Shown here piece after piece: positions 39,787 to 48,790 of a stretch of 64,000 nucleotides of DNA (the stretch's first letter is position 1; each line of letters starts with the position of its first letter). Under the pieces are notes generated by a model that saw only the letters and a program-made list of their open reading frames with translations, had not been told where the DNA came from and ran no database searches. Source of the DNA: DATCLS01 sp035296625 (lineage in GTDB: Bacteria; Actinomycetota; Acidimicrobiia; Acidimicrobiales; VFJN01); the NCBI GenBank assembly GCA_035296625.1, contig DATHAO010000049.1:44851-108850 (forward strand). The letters run 5' to 3'. The translations under genes and the position numbers were made by a program.

Positions 39787-42009
39787 TCACGGGCAAGGCT
39801 CCGGGTCCCGCGGCAAGCCCAGGAGCCGCTCGCCGATGACGTTCCGCTGGATCTCGCTGGTGCCCCCGGCGATGGTGAGGCAGCGGTTGGCGAGGAACCC
39901 GAAGGTCCACTGGCCGGCCGTGCCGACGGTGGTGGCGCCCTCGGGGCCGAGCAGAAGGAGCCCCAGCTCCTGGGTGCGTTGATCGTGCTCGGCGCCGAGC
40001 AGCTTGCGGACGCTCGCCTCGGGGCCCGGGGCGGCACCGGTGAGCGACCGGGCGATGGCGCGCACGCCGATGGCCGCGACGGAGTGCGCCTCGGCGACCA
40101 GCGCCCCCACGTCGTCGACCAGGAGGGCGTCGGCGGTGAGCTGACCCGTGCCGATGCGCTCGGTCACCAGGCCGACGAGGGCCTCGATGCCGCCGCCGAA
40201 CGACGAGCCGCTGCCCATCGAGACCCGCTCGTTGGCGAGCGTGGTGCGGGCCAGCGGCCACCCGCCGTCCACCTCGCCCACCACGCAGTCGTCGGGCACG
40301 AACACGCGGTCCAGGAAGACCTCGTTGAACATGGCCAGGCCGGTGAGCTCGCGCAGCGGTCGGATGTCGATGCCCGGCGCCGTCATGTCGAGGACGAAGT
40401 AGGTGATGCCCAGGTGCTTCGGGGCGTCGGCATCGGTGCGCGCCAGGCAGATGCCCCAGTCGGCCTCCGCGGCCATCGTGGTCCACACCTTCTGGCCGTC
40501 GAGGAGCCAACCGCCGTCGGTGCGGCTGGCGCGGGTCCTGAGCGACGCCAGGTCCGAGCCCGCGTCGGGCTCGCTGAAGAGCTGGCACCAGGCGATGTCG
40601 CCGTGGAGCGTGGGGCGCACCCACCGCTCCTGCTGCTCGGGTGTGCCGTGGACGGCGATGGTCGGGGCGGCCCAGGCGCCCACCTGGAGGTGGGGCGCCC
40701 GCACCTTCGCCCGGCGCAGCTCCTGGTCGATGACGAGCTGCTCGACCGGGCCGGCGTTCCGGCCCCATGGCGGCGCCCAGTGCGGCACGAGCAGCCCGGT
40801 GTCGGCGAGCCGGCCCCGACGCTTCTCCCGGGGGAGGGCGGCGATCTCTTCGACGGTCGACCTCACCTCGGCGCGGAGCGATTCGGCCTGCGGGGGCAAC
40901 TCGAGGCCGATCTGCCGGCGCACCCCGTCGAGCGCGGCGCGGGCCGTCGCGGCCCGCCACGGTGCGGCACCGCCGAAGAGCTGGCGAAGCGCCAGGGCCC
41001 GGCGGAGGTAGAGGTGGGCGTCGTGCTCCCAGGTGAAGCCGATGCCCCCGAGCACCTGGATGCAGTCCTTGGCGACGGCGGCGAAGGCCTCGAGGGCGAT
41101 CGCGCCCGCTGCGGCGGCCGACAGCGCCGCCTCGGGGCTCTCCCGGCCGCCGCAGTCGAGGGCGGCCGCGGCGTCCCAGGCCACCGCCCGCACCTGCTCC
41201 AGGTGCACGAGCATGTCGGCGCAGCGGTGCTTCACGGCCTGGAACTGGCCGATCGGGCGACCGAACTGCCGCCGGTCCCTGGCGTGGGCCGCGGCGGTGT
41301 CGACGCACCACGCCGCCCCGCCGGCGCACTCGGCGGCCGCCAGGGCGATGCCCACGCTCTCCACCCGCGCCCGGGTGAGGCCCGGCACGAGCGTGGCCGG
41401 CGCATCGGCCACGTCGAGCCGGGCCAGGCGGCGGGTGGGGTCGAGCGCGTCGAGCGCGGTGGCCGTGACGACGTCGCCGTCGACCAGGGCCCAGCGCTCG
41501 ACGCCCTCGAGGGTCACCGGCACGACCACGACGTCGGCGATCAGGCCGCACAGCACGGGGCCGGTGCCGCCGCTCAGGCGCAGCCGGCCGTGACCGCCGG
41601 TCGCGCCGGTCGCGCCGGTCGCGCCGATCGCGCCGCCGAGGGCGACGGCGCCGACCCGCCGGCCGGAGCCCAGATCGTGGAGGAGCCTGGGTGCGAGCGC
41701 GTCGGCTCCGCGGTCGCCGATGGCCGCCGCCGCCCACACGGTGGGCAGCATCGGGCCGGGCGCCACCGCGCGGCCGAGCTCCTCGAGGATGACGGCGACC
41801 TCCGCGTAGCCGTATCCCTGCCCACCGTCGGACTCGGCCACGGCCAGGCCGAGCCAGCCCAGCTGGGCCAGCTCGGTCCAGAACGGCGGGAGCGACTCGG
41901 CCTCGGCATCCATGGCCGCGCGCGCGACCGCAGGCGCGCAACGGTCGGCGGTGAAGCGACGAGCGGTCTCGAGGAGGGCCAGCTGGTCCTCACCGATGGC
42001 GATGGTCAC
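39787..42009 (-). CDS. Fused two-domain acyl-CoA dehydrogenase (FadE34-like)
   Basis: 740 residues: two acyl-CoA dehydrogenase units in one chain. Unit 1 (about 1-365) keeps RDRRQFGRPIGQFQ and VLGGIGFTWEHDAHLYLRR but lacks an EPxAGSD flavin motif. Unit 2 (about 375-740) has FSEPDAGSDLASL near 500 and AGGTSEIQRNVIGERLLG near the end. Mycobacterial FadE34 (ChsE3) is such a fusion, mimicking the alpha2beta2 dehydrogenases, and acts on steroid side-chain CoA esters. A similar bulky substrate is a fair inference. Unit 1 contains a GAT tripeptide repeat (9-bp DNA repeat). ATG start. Confidence 0.88.
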   Translation of the reverse strand: MTIAIGEDQLALLETARRFTADRCAPAVARAAMDAEAESLPPFWTELAQLGWLGLAVAESDGGQGYGYAEVAVILEELGRAVAPGPMLPTVWAAAAIGDRGADALAPRLLHDLGSGRRVGAVALGGAIGATGATGATGGHGRLRLSGGTGPVLCGLIADVVVVPVTLEGVERWALVDGDVVTATALDALDPTRRLARLDVADAPATLVPGLTRARVESVGIALAAAECAGGAAWCVDTAAAHARDRRQFGRPIGQFQAVKHRCADMLVHLEQVRAVAWDAAAALDCGGRESPEAALSAAAAGAIALEAFAAVAKDCIQVLGGIGFTWEHDAHLYLRRALALRQLFGGAAPWRAATARAALDGVRRQIGLELPPQAESLRAEVRSTVEEIAALPREKRRGRLADTGLLVPHWAPPWGRNAGPVEQLVIDQELRRAKVRAPHLQVGAWAAPTIAVHGTPEQQERWVRPTLHGDIAWCQLFSEPDAGSDLASLRTRASRTDGGWLLDGQKVWTTMAAEADWGICLARTDADAPKHLGITYFVLDMTAPGIDIRPLRELTGLAMFNEVFLDRVFVPDDCVVGEVDGGWPLARTTLANERVSMGSGSSFGGGIEALVGLVTERIGTGQLTADALLVDDVGALVAEAHSVAAIGVRAIARSLTGAAPGPEASVRKLLGAEHDQRTQELGLLLLGPEGATTVGTAGQWTFGFLANRCLTIAGGTSEIQRNVIGERLLGLPRDPEPCP
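41599..41634 (-). repeat. 9-bp tandem repeat in the acyl-CoA dehydrogenase gene
   Basis: Four units of GGTCGCGCC (the last with GATCGCGCC) encode an Ile/Gly-Ala-Thr run between two strands of unit 1. Confidence 0.75.
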
Positions 42010-42052
42010 GTGCCTCCCCTGGTGCGCACCGTCCGACGACCACGCCCCGCCG

Positions 42053-43258
42053 TCAGGCGGCGGCGATGAGGCCGAGCACGTTCTCCCGCATGACCTTCCT
42101 GGTCTCGGTGGGGGTGAAGGTCGGGATGTCCTTCACGAACGTCGTCGGCTCGGACAGGCCCTCGGTGTGCGGGAAGTCCGACCCGAACAGGAGCCGCTCG
42201 ACGCCGAGGGCGTCCTTGAGCATCGCCATGTCGTCCTCGTAGTACGGGGCCACCCACACGTGTTGCCTGAACTGCTCGACGGGGTGGTCCTTGAAGGCGA
42301 AGGGCATCTTGCCGCGGGCGGCGTCCAGGTTCCTGAGCAGGTCGGGAACCCACATCGCGCCGTTCTCGATGGATGCCAGCTTGAGGTCCGGGAACCGCTC
42401 GAGCACGCCGTGGCAGATGAGGGCGGCGAACGTGTCGGAGATGCCGCGGTCCTGGAAGGCCACCAGCGGGAACGCCGCGTGCCGGAAGCCCTCGAAGCCT
42501 CCGCCCCCGGGATCGCCTCCCGTCCGCCAGAAGGTGCCGTAGTGGCTGACGCCGCTGAGCCCGGCGTGGATCGCGAGCGGCACGCCGGACTCGTCGATCA
42601 GGCCCCAGACCTTGTCGAACCGCGGGTGGCCTGGTGACACGTAGCCGTCGTTGCCGTCGGGGACCGGGCCGGGGATGGTGACGAGGATCCGCGCCCCGGC
42701 ATCGAGCACCCGCGCCACCTCCGCGGCCGCCAGGTCGGGGTCGGCGAAGGTGATCATCGGGGCGGCGTAGAGGCGACCGTCGCCGCGGTCGAAGCCCCAG
42801 TCCTCGTCGAGCCACATGTTGAACGCCGTGAACGCGGCGTGGAGGGCGGGGACGTCGCGCCTGAGGGCCTCCTGCATCCCGACGCCGAGCGTGGGGAACA
42901 GCAGGGCGCCCTCCATGCCCTGGTCGTCGAGCAGCGCGACGCGGGCGGCCCGCCGACGGTAACCCGGGTGCCGATCGATGGGTTCTAGCTCGCCGAACAT
43001 CGTCTTGAGGTCGAGGCCCTCCTCGTTGCGGCCGCGGAAGTAGTCCTCGAGGCTGCCGGGCCTGGCGATCGGGTCGAAGGTGGGGTTCGGGATGAACTTG
43101 TTGATCCTCCCGGCCACCAGGAGGCGCCGCTTGCCGTTCACCTCGGCCCACTGCATGCACCGCTTCGCCATGGATGGCTCGATGTGGCGGATGAAGGCGT
43201 CCTCGGCCTCGTAGTAGTGGTTGTCGGCGTCGAACGCCCGGAACCCGAGGTCCACCAT
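42053..43258 (-). CDS. Amidohydrolase family protein (PF04909, long type, 2)
   Basis: 401 residues. FRAFDADNHYYEAEDAF at the start gives the DxxxH metal motif of the long amidohydrolase_2 group; VPLAIHAGLSG near 230 and LLFGSDFPHTEG near 361 carry the remaining metal and catalytic residues. It is a clear relative of the protein at 29326 (shared NKFIPNPTFD/SDYIPNPTFD block). First gene of a leftward operon with the fused dehydrogenase, CoA ligase and nitroreductase; the start is 32 bases from operator copy 4, which it shares with the divergent short amidohydrolase. Confidence 0.84.
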   Translation of the reverse strand: MVDLGFRAFDADNHYYEAEDAFIRHIEPSMAKRCMQWAEVNGKRRLLVAGRINKFIPNPTFDPIARPGSLEDYFRGRNEEGLDLKTMFGELEPIDRHPGYRRRAARVALLDDQGMEGALLFPTLGVGMQEALRRDVPALHAAFTAFNMWLDEDWGFDRGDGRLYAAPMITFADPDLAAAEVARVLDAGARILVTIPGPVPDGNDGYVSPGHPRFDKVWGLIDESGVPLAIHAGLSGVSHYGTFWRTGGDPGGGGFEGFRHAAFPLVAFQDRGISDTFAALICHGVLERFPDLKLASIENGAMWVPDLLRNLDAARGKMPFAFKDHPVEQFRQHVWVAPYYEDDMAMLKDALGVERLLFGSDFPHTEGLSEPTTFVKDIPTFTPTETRKVMRENVLGLIAAA

Positions 43259-43289
43259 CGGTGAGGATCGTAGTCCTCGGTGGAAACTT

Positions 43290-43305
43290 CTGACACTGGC
43301 GTCAG
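43290..43305. promoter_or_regulatory. Island operator dyad, copy 4
   Basis: CTGAC-ACTGGC-GTCAG: the most symmetrical copy, with perfect 5-bp arms. It is centred in the 61-base gap between divergent amidohydrolase genes, so one site can control both. Confidence 0.7.
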
Positions 43306-43319
43306 GTACTGTCCGGCGC

Positions 43320-44174
43320 ATGATCGTGGACGGGTGGGTGAACCTGTTCCCCGAAGCGTTCGCCTCACAGTGGGTGGCGAAGGAGCCCCAGCAGGGGGTG
43401 GTCGAGCTGTTCGGCACCGACCTCGCCACCAGCACCACCGCGGAGGGCCTGCTCGAAGCCATGGACGACGCCGGCATCGACCTCGGCGTGCTCACGGGCG
43501 GCCTGTCGGACCCGGAACGGTCGCACCGGGCCGGCGGCTTCGCCGCCGAGGAGCTCGTCGCCATCGCCGCCGAGCACCCGGGGCGATTCCTCGTGGCGCC
43601 GACCGTCGAGCGGGCCGCCAAGCCGGGCCGCAACTGCGCACGCATCCGGGAGCTGGCCCAGCACCCGGCGGTGGCGATCGTGCGGGTCACACCGCTCGTC
43701 GAGCAGTACGAGCTGAACCACCGCCTGTACTACCCCGTGTACGCCACCTGCGAGGAGCTCGGCCTGCCGGTGTCGATCAACATCGGCGTGCCGGGCCCGC
43801 AGGTGCGCTCCCGTTGCCAGGACCCCGTGCTCCTCGAGGACGTCCTCATCGACTTCCCCGGCCTCACCGTCGTCGGCGCCCACATGGGCCACCCCTACGA
43901 AGGGCTCCTGATCCAGTACATGCTCAAGTGGCCGCAGCTGCACCTGATGACGTCGGCCTACCTGGCCACCTACATGGATCCCGCGCTGGTGCGGTTCATG
44001 GATTCGTCCCGCGGCCGGGGCCGGGTCCTGTTCGCCTCCGACCACCCGGTGATCCCCGTCGGCAAGGCCATTGACGCCGCGCGCCGGCTCCCCCTGTCGG
44101 AGGAGGCCATGGCCCTTTTCCTGGGCGGCGCCGCTCACCGGATCCTCGCCGCGCGCGAAGGGCGCAGACCATGA
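43320..44174 (+). CDS. Amidohydrolase family protein (PF04909, short type, 2)
   Basis: 284 residues. Opens MIVDGWVNLFPE rather than with a DxHxH motif, with ELNHRLYYPVYATCEELGLPV near 136, VVGAHMGHPYEG near 182 (metal His) and VLFASDHPVIP near 238 with the conserved Asp. It resembles the gene at 21678 in length and in the YYPxYATC block. Possible metal-dependent hydrolase or decarboxylase with an altered first metal motif. Start at the ATG 15 bases after operator copy 4; converges with the P450 at its end. Confidence 0.78.
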   Translation: MIVDGWVNLFPEAFASQWVAKEPQQGVVELFGTDLATSTTAEGLLEAMDDAGIDLGVLTGGLSDPERSHRAGGFAAEELVAIAAEHPGRFLVAPTVERAAKPGRNCARIRELAQHPAVAIVRVTPLVEQYELNHRLYYPVYATCEELGLPVSINIGVPGPQVRSRCQDPVLLEDVLIDFPGLTVVGAHMGHPYEGLLIQYMLKWPQLHLMTSAYLATYMDPALVRFMDSSRGRGRVLFASDHPVIPVGKAIDAARRLPLSEEAMALFLGGAAHRILAAREGRRP

Positions 44175-44210
44175 CGGCGGTGACCGCCCCGAGGAGGAGC
44201 GGGACGGCGG

Positions 44211-45461
44211 TCAGAACGGCCGGTCGCGCGGACCGGTCCTGGGGCCCGGGGTGAACGTCACGGGCATCCTCACCACGCCGTTGAGCTCGGGGTTGCCGGC
44301 GTAGAACCGGGTGGCCTGCCGGTCGACCGAGTAGTCGGGGATGCGGGTGAGGACCTCGGTGAGCAGCACCTTGAACATGGTGCGGGCCATGTGCATGCCG
44401 ATGCAGCGGTGAGGCCCCACGCCGAAGGCGAGGTGCGGGTTGGCGGCCCGATCGAGCACGACCTCGTCGGCGCGGTCGAACACCGACTCGTCGCGGTTGG
44501 CGGAGAGCCAGCTGAGCATCAGGTGCTCACCGCGACGGAGCTGCTGGCCGCCCAGCTCGGTGTCGCGGGTGATCGTGCGGGTGAGGGTCTCGTTCACCGA
44601 GAAGTAGCGCAGGAACTCCTCGGTGGCGGTGGGGATCAGCTCAGGCTGTCGGATGATCCGGGCGCGGAGCTCGCGGTGGGCGTCGAGGTGGTGGAGCGAG
44701 AGCGACGTGAGCGCGGTCGTGGTGTCGAGCCCGCCGCCGACGAGGTTCCACAGCACGCCCTGGAGCTCGACGTCGGTCAGGCGGCGCCCGTCCACGTCCA
44801 GCTCCACGAGCGCGCTGAGGAGGTCGTCACCCGGGTGGGCGCGGCGCTCGGCGGCGACCTCTCCGAGGCGGGCCAGCATGGCCGGGACCGCGGCGGCCGC
44901 CTGGTCGAACTCGGGCTGGCCGGGGCGGTGCGCGATCGTGCCGTGGAACAGGTCGGCGTAGGCCTTCCAGTCGTCGAGCGGGAGGCCGACGAGTGCCATG
45001 GTCAGGATCGCGGGGACCGGGTTCGCCAGGTCCAGCACCAGGTCCATGGCGCCGGTCTCGATCCTCTGGTCGAGGAACCAGGTGGTGGCCGCGTGCATGA
45101 GAGGCCGCATGCCGGCCACGGCGCTGGGCACCAGGAACGGGTTCATCACCCGCCGCAGGGCGGTGTGCGTCGGGCCCTCCACCTCGGCGATGCCCGAGGT
45201 GGGGATGGCCTTGCCCCGGGGGATGCCCGCGATGCCGAGGTAGCGGATGCCGTCCACCGGTTCGCGGACGTGCCTGCTGGAGAACGTCTCACCGTCGCGG
45301 GACACGGCCTCCACCTCGTCGTGGCCGCTCACCACCCAGAAGCCGCCGTACCGCTGGTTGAACGCCACCGGGCACGCCCGCAGCTCGCGCCACTTCTCGA
45401 CCCGATCGGCGTGCCATGCCGGGTCGTGGTGGTCGAAGTCGACGATGGCCCGTTCGGCCAT
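44211..45461 (-). CDS. Cytochrome P450 (3)
   Basis: 416 residues. I-helix GGGLDTTTAL near 242-251, ExxR motif EEFLRYF near 286, heme loop FGVGPHRCIG near 347-356. Soluble CYP without its own redox partner nearby. It is the last gene of an operon that begins with two M24 peptidase-fold genes, an unusual pairing. GGCGG-TGA-CCGCC (44176-44188) in the short convergent gap beyond may stop transcription. ATG 45461 or GTG 45467 are both possible starts. Confidence 0.9.
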   Translation of the reverse strand: MAERAIVDFDHHDPAWHADRVEKWRELRACPVAFNQRYGGFWVVSGHDEVEAVSRDGETFSSRHVREPVDGIRYLGIAGIPRGKAIPTSGIAEVEGPTHTALRRVMNPFLVPSAVAGMRPLMHAATTWFLDQRIETGAMDLVLDLANPVPAILTMALVGLPLDDWKAYADLFHGTIAHRPGQPEFDQAAAAVPAMLARLGEVAAERRAHPGDDLLSALVELDVDGRRLTDVELQGVLWNLVGGGLDTTTALTSLSLHHLDAHRELRARIIRQPELIPTATEEFLRYFSVNETLTRTITRDTELGGQQLRRGEHLMLSWLSANRDESVFDRADEVVLDRAANPHLAFGVGPHRCIGMHMARTMFKVLLTEVLTRIPDYSVDRQATRFYAGNPELNGVVRMPVTFTPGPRTGPRDRPF

Positions 45462-45463
45462 GG

Positions 45464-46606
45464 TCACGCCCCCTCCCCGGCCGGGCCCCGGGGGCTCGTG
45501 GTCAGCACCCGAGGGTCGCCGTCGGTGACGAGCACGAGGTCGCGCTCGAGGAACCCCCCGACGCCCTCCTCGCCGACCCAGGCGGTGACGGCGAGGACCG
45601 TGTCCGGCGCCAGCACGCTGGCGGCGCCGACGCCCGCAGCGATGATCGGCGGTTCGAGGCCCAGCCCGACGCCGTGGGCCAGCGGGGCGGCCGGGACCGC
45701 CTCGCCGAGCGACGTCCACGCGGCGACGAGGTCCCCACCGGTGGCGCCCGCCCGGCAGGTGGCGACGACGGCGTCGAGTGCGGTGCGGCAGCGCCCCGCC
45801 AACGCCCGCTGGGGATCCGAGGCGGCGCCGCCCACCACCCAGGTGCGTCCGACCCCGCCCTCGTAGCCCCGGTGGAACCCGCCGGGGTCGAGCACGACGA
45901 GCTGGCCCGCCTCGATCGGGGCGGCCGTGGCGATGCGCCGCAGGACGACCGGGCCGCGGGTCGGGGTGGCGCACGCCACGCCCTCGCTCGGTGGTGTCGG
46001 GGCACCGAGCGAGGCGATGGCCTCCAGATACGCCGCCACCAGGCCACGCTCGGTCGCGCCCGGACGGAGGGCGTCGACCATGGCGGCGAGTCCGGCCTCG
46101 GCGATGCCGATGGCGGCGGTGATGCGGGCGAGCTCGGCGGTGCTCTTGGGCGACCGGGCGGCCCAGACGACGGCACTGCCGTCGACCACATCCGCTCCGG
46201 GCGCCACGGCGGCCACCAGGTGCGGGAATCCGGGGCTCGACGAGGTGGTCCCGACCCGCCTCGCCTCCCGCAGCCTGGGGATGCGGGCCAGGGAGGCGGC
46301 GATGTTGGCGGGGTTCCACGACAGGCCGAAGAGGTCGTCGTGGCCCACCTCGGCGGGCACGTCGTGGTCCGACACCGACAGGAGGTGCGTGTGGCCGGTC
46401 GCCCGCACCGCCACGCACGCCGGCCCGAAGGGCCGGGAGCCGGCGGTCCACAGCTGGCGGGCCCCGGACGCGAAGGTCACCTCGGCCGGCCGGCCGAGCA
46501 CCAGCGCGTCGAGGTCGCTGTCGGCCATGGCGGCGAACAGACGCCTGCGGCGGTCGGCGCGCAGCTCGACGTCGTCAAGGCGGGACGGGTCGGCGAGAGT
46601 GCTCAT
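45464..46606 (-). CDS. M24 (aminopeptidase P/creatinase-like) protein lacking metal ligands
   Basis: 380 residues with an N-terminal creatinase-type domain and a C-terminal pita-bread domain. Compared with the intact neighbour, Asp240 (VVLDPGG) and His311 (LAHGVGLG) are kept, but the second Asp is Gly251 (GYEGGVGRT for GYxSDxGRT), the first Glu is Thr341 and the last Glu is Arg355. With three of five metal ligands gone it should not be a normal metallopeptidase; it may be a regulatory or structural partner of the intact paralogue. Start ATG 46606 overlaps the upstream gene as ATGA. Confidence 0.8.
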   Translation of the reverse strand: MSTLADPSRLDDVELRADRRRRLFAAMADSDLDALVLGRPAEVTFASGARQLWTAGSRPFGPACVAVRATGHTHLLSVSDHDVPAEVGHDDLFGLSWNPANIAASLARIPRLREARRVGTTSSSPGFPHLVAAVAPGADVVDGSAVVWAARSPKSTAELARITAAIGIAEAGLAAMVDALRPGATERGLVAAYLEAIASLGAPTPPSEGVACATPTRGPVVLRRIATAAPIEAGQLVVLDPGGFHRGYEGGVGRTWVVGGAASDPQRALAGRCRTALDAVVATCRAGATGGDLVAAWTSLGEAVPAAPLAHGVGLGLEPPIIAAGVGAASVLAPDTVLAVTAWVGEEGVGGFLERDLVLVTDGDPRVLTTSPRGPAGEGA

Positions 46607-47811
46607 GCGGCGACGAACGGGTCGTAGGGGTGGTCGCTGAGGGGCGTCCAGCCGTCGTCGCTGATCGCGACGATGTCCTCGGAGCGGTAGCCCGCGGCGC
46701 CCTCGTCCCAGATCACCGGCTCGAGGACGAGGACCATGCCCGGGGCCATCACCAGCCTCTCGTCGAACGAGTCGCCGAGGTCGGTGCCGATCATCGGCAT
46801 CTCGGCGCTGTCGGTGCCGATGCCGTGCGCCAGGTAGAAGTGCTCGATCCAGGGTTTGCGGCCCCCCTCCGCGGCTCTGGCCGCCCGGCCCAGCTCGAGG
46901 GCCGACACGCCGGGCTTGCACACGGCCAGCACGGCATCCACCACGGTCCGCCAGCGCTCGAACTGCGCCTGCTGCCGCGCCGTCGGCCTGGGGTCGTCGC
47001 CGACGATCCAGGTGCGGCCGAAGTCCGAGGCGTAGCCGCCGACGTGGATGCCGGTGTCGACCCAGATCACGTCACCCTCGACCAGCTCCCGCCGGGCGCT
47101 CGGGAGCGGGAAGGCGAGATCGCCGTGGACCGTCCAGGGGCCGTCGGCCCTCGAGGACGGCATCGGTTGCCAGATGGGGTCGATGCCGTTCTGCTCGGCG
47201 CCCAGCTCGACGACCCGGCGCAGGAACCGTGCGCTCAGGTCGGTCTGGGTGACGCCGGGGCGCAGCAGCGGCTGCACGTCGAGCATCGCCTGCTCGTTGA
47301 TGTGCTGGGCCTGGCGGATGCACGCGAGCTCGTCGACGGTCTTGCGCAGCTTGGCCGCTCCGAGCACACCCGATGCCGGCACGAGCCGGACGCCCGTGAG
47401 CGCCCGGGCGAGAGGGTGGGGCACCTCGTCGCAGCCCACCGTGGCCCCCGCGCCGAACAGGACGCGCAGGGCGCCGGCGAGGGAGGCGGCGCCGTCCTCC
47501 ACGTCGGGCACGACCGCCGGGTGCAGGTGGTCGGCCGGCAGCTCGGCCGGCGCCCCCTCGGGATAGGGCGTGAACAGGTGGGGGTGCTCGGCGCCGGCGA
47601 CGACGACGGCGACCGTGCGCAGGAGCGCCGCCCGCCCGCTGTCGCACCCGGGCGACTGGGCGCCGGTGGCGTAGGCGACGGCGCTGGTGCCGAGCAGGAG
47701 GAGACCGTCGAGGCCCTGGTCGGCGAGCTGGTGCTGGAGCTTGCCGTGGCGCTCGACCCGCATGCGGACCCGGTCCGCCTCCGCCGGCACCTGCCGTCCG
47801 TCGACCGTCAT
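46603..47811 (-). CDS. M24 (aminopeptidase P/creatinase-like) metallohydrolase
   Basis: 402 residues. The five metal ligands are intact: Asp252 (WVDTG), Asp263 (YASDFGRTW), His329 (LAHGIGTD), Glu364 (LEPVI), Glu378 (YRSEDIV). The N-terminal domain (about 15-160) is of the creatinase/prolidase type. It could cleave an Xaa-Pro peptide, or a C-N bond in a small amidine or amide like creatinase or DMSP-lyase relatives; the catabolic setting favours a non-peptide substrate. It is the first gene of the operon and divergent from an SDR; operator copy 5 is in the gap. Confidence 0.85.
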   Translation of the reverse strand: MTVDGRQVPAEADRVRMRVERHGKLQHQLADQGLDGLLLLGTSAVAYATGAQSPGCDSGRAALLRTVAVVVAGAEHPHLFTPYPEGAPAELPADHLHPAVVPDVEDGAASLAGALRVLFGAGATVGCDEVPHPLARALTGVRLVPASGVLGAAKLRKTVDELACIRQAQHINEQAMLDVQPLLRPGVTQTDLSARFLRRVVELGAEQNGIDPIWQPMPSSRADGPWTVHGDLAFPLPSARRELVEGDVIWVDTGIHVGGYASDFGRTWIVGDDPRPTARQQAQFERWRTVVDAVLAVCKPGVSALELGRAARAAEGGRKPWIEHFYLAHGIGTDSAEMPMIGTDLGDSFDERLVMAPGMVLVLEPVIWDEGAAGYRSEDIVAISDDGWTPLSDHPYDPFVAA

Positions 47812-47829
47812 GCTCCCCCTACGGCCTAA

Positions 47830-47845
47830 GTGACTTGAGTGTCAG
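47830..47845. promoter_or_regulatory. Island operator dyad, copy 5
   Basis: GTGAC-TTGAGT-GTCAG, followed by ATTA. It is 19 bases from the M24 start (leftward) and 43 bases from the SDR start (rightward), in a 76-base divergent gap. Confidence 0.65.
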
Positions 47846-47887
47846 ATTAGCCAGGTGCGAGCCACGACCGGCCGCTACCGTGCCGCC

Positions 47888-48670
47888 GTGGACGTGGGAC
47901 TGCAGGACCGGGCGGCCATCGTCACGGGAGCCAGCCGGGGCATCGGGCGCCACGTCGCCCTGGCCCTCGCCGCCGAGGGATGCCGCATCCTGCTGTGCGG
48001 GCGGGATGTCGATGCGCTGGCGGCCGTGGAGGCGGAGCTGGCGGGCGCCGCGGTGCCCTTCCCGGTCGACGTGACCGAGCCGGGCGCCGCCGAGGCCATG
48101 GTCACCGAGTGCCAGCGGGCCTTCGGGCGGCTCGACGTAGTGGTCAACAACGCCGGCACCGCGGTGCCCAAGCCGCTCGACCAGCTGACGGCTGCCGACT
48201 GGCAGGCCGGACTCGAGGTGAACTTCCTCGCCGCCGCCCGCCTGTCGGTGGCGGCCGCGCCGGCGATGCGGGCGGCGGGCTGGGGACGGCTGGTACACGT
48301 GGCGTCGACCAGCGGTCGCGAGCCCGATCCGAACTTCGCCCCCTACTCGGCGGCCAAGGCGGCGCTCCTCAACCTGTCCACCGCGTTGTCCCGGGCCTTC
48401 GCCGCCGACGGCGTGCTGAGCAGCTGTGTGGTCCCGGGGGTGACCGTCACCGAACTGGTCGAGGCCAACGCCCTCGCGACCGCCGAGCGAACCGGCCGCA
48501 CGCCGGTCGAGGTCATGGAGCGGATGCTCGCCAAGCAGGGGGTGGCCGCCGGCCGGTTCGGCCGCCCTGAGGAGGTGGCCGCCGCCGTCGTGTTCCTCGC
48601 CGGTGAGCCCGCGGGCTGGATCACCGGGGCCACGCTCGAAGTCGACGGGGGCACCCTCCGCTCCGTCTGA
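47888..48670 (+). CDS. Short-chain dehydrogenase/reductase (2)
   Basis: 260 residues from GTG 47888, chosen because the protein then opens with the usual short lead (VDVGLQDRAAIVTGASRGIG). Cofactor motif GASRGIG, NNAG near 84, catalytic Ser in VASTSGRE near 138 and YSAAK (Tyr near 151) are intact; VDGGTL ends the protein. Classical SDR, NADP preference suggested by an Arg in LCGRD. Single-gene unit ending at a strong hairpin. Confidence 0.88.
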   Translation: MDVGLQDRAAIVTGASRGIGRHVALALAAEGCRILLCGRDVDALAAVEAELAGAAVPFPVDVTEPGAAEAMVTECQRAFGRLDVVVNNAGTAVPKPLDQLTAADWQAGLEVNFLAAARLSVAAAPAMRAAGWGRLVHVASTSGREPDPNFAPYSAAKAALLNLSTALSRAFAADGVLSSCVVPGVTVTELVEANALATAERTGRTPVEVMERMLAKQGVAAGRFGRPEEVAAAVVFLAGEPAGWITGATLEVDGGTLRSV

Positions 48671-48672
48671 GC

Positions 48673-48704
48673 GCGCTCCCGGGACGCGCCGATCACGGGA
48701 GCGC
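48673..48704. terminator. Terminator after SDR (2)
   Basis: GCGCTCCCG (48673-48681) and CGGGAGCGC (48696-48704): a perfect 9-bp stem with a 14-base loop, three bases after the SDR stop. Confidence 0.65.
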
Positions 48705-48790
48705 TGCGAGCTGCGGTCGACGCCAGCGTCCGAACGCGCGAGCCACAGACGGACGGACGCGGCGCATCGGAGACGAACGTAGCCCGCCGA

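Noticed and set aside
44176..44188. GGCGG-TGA-CCGCC as a confident terminator between convergent genes
   Set aside because: A 3-base loop and short stem are common by chance at this GC content; mentioned only with the P450 gene.
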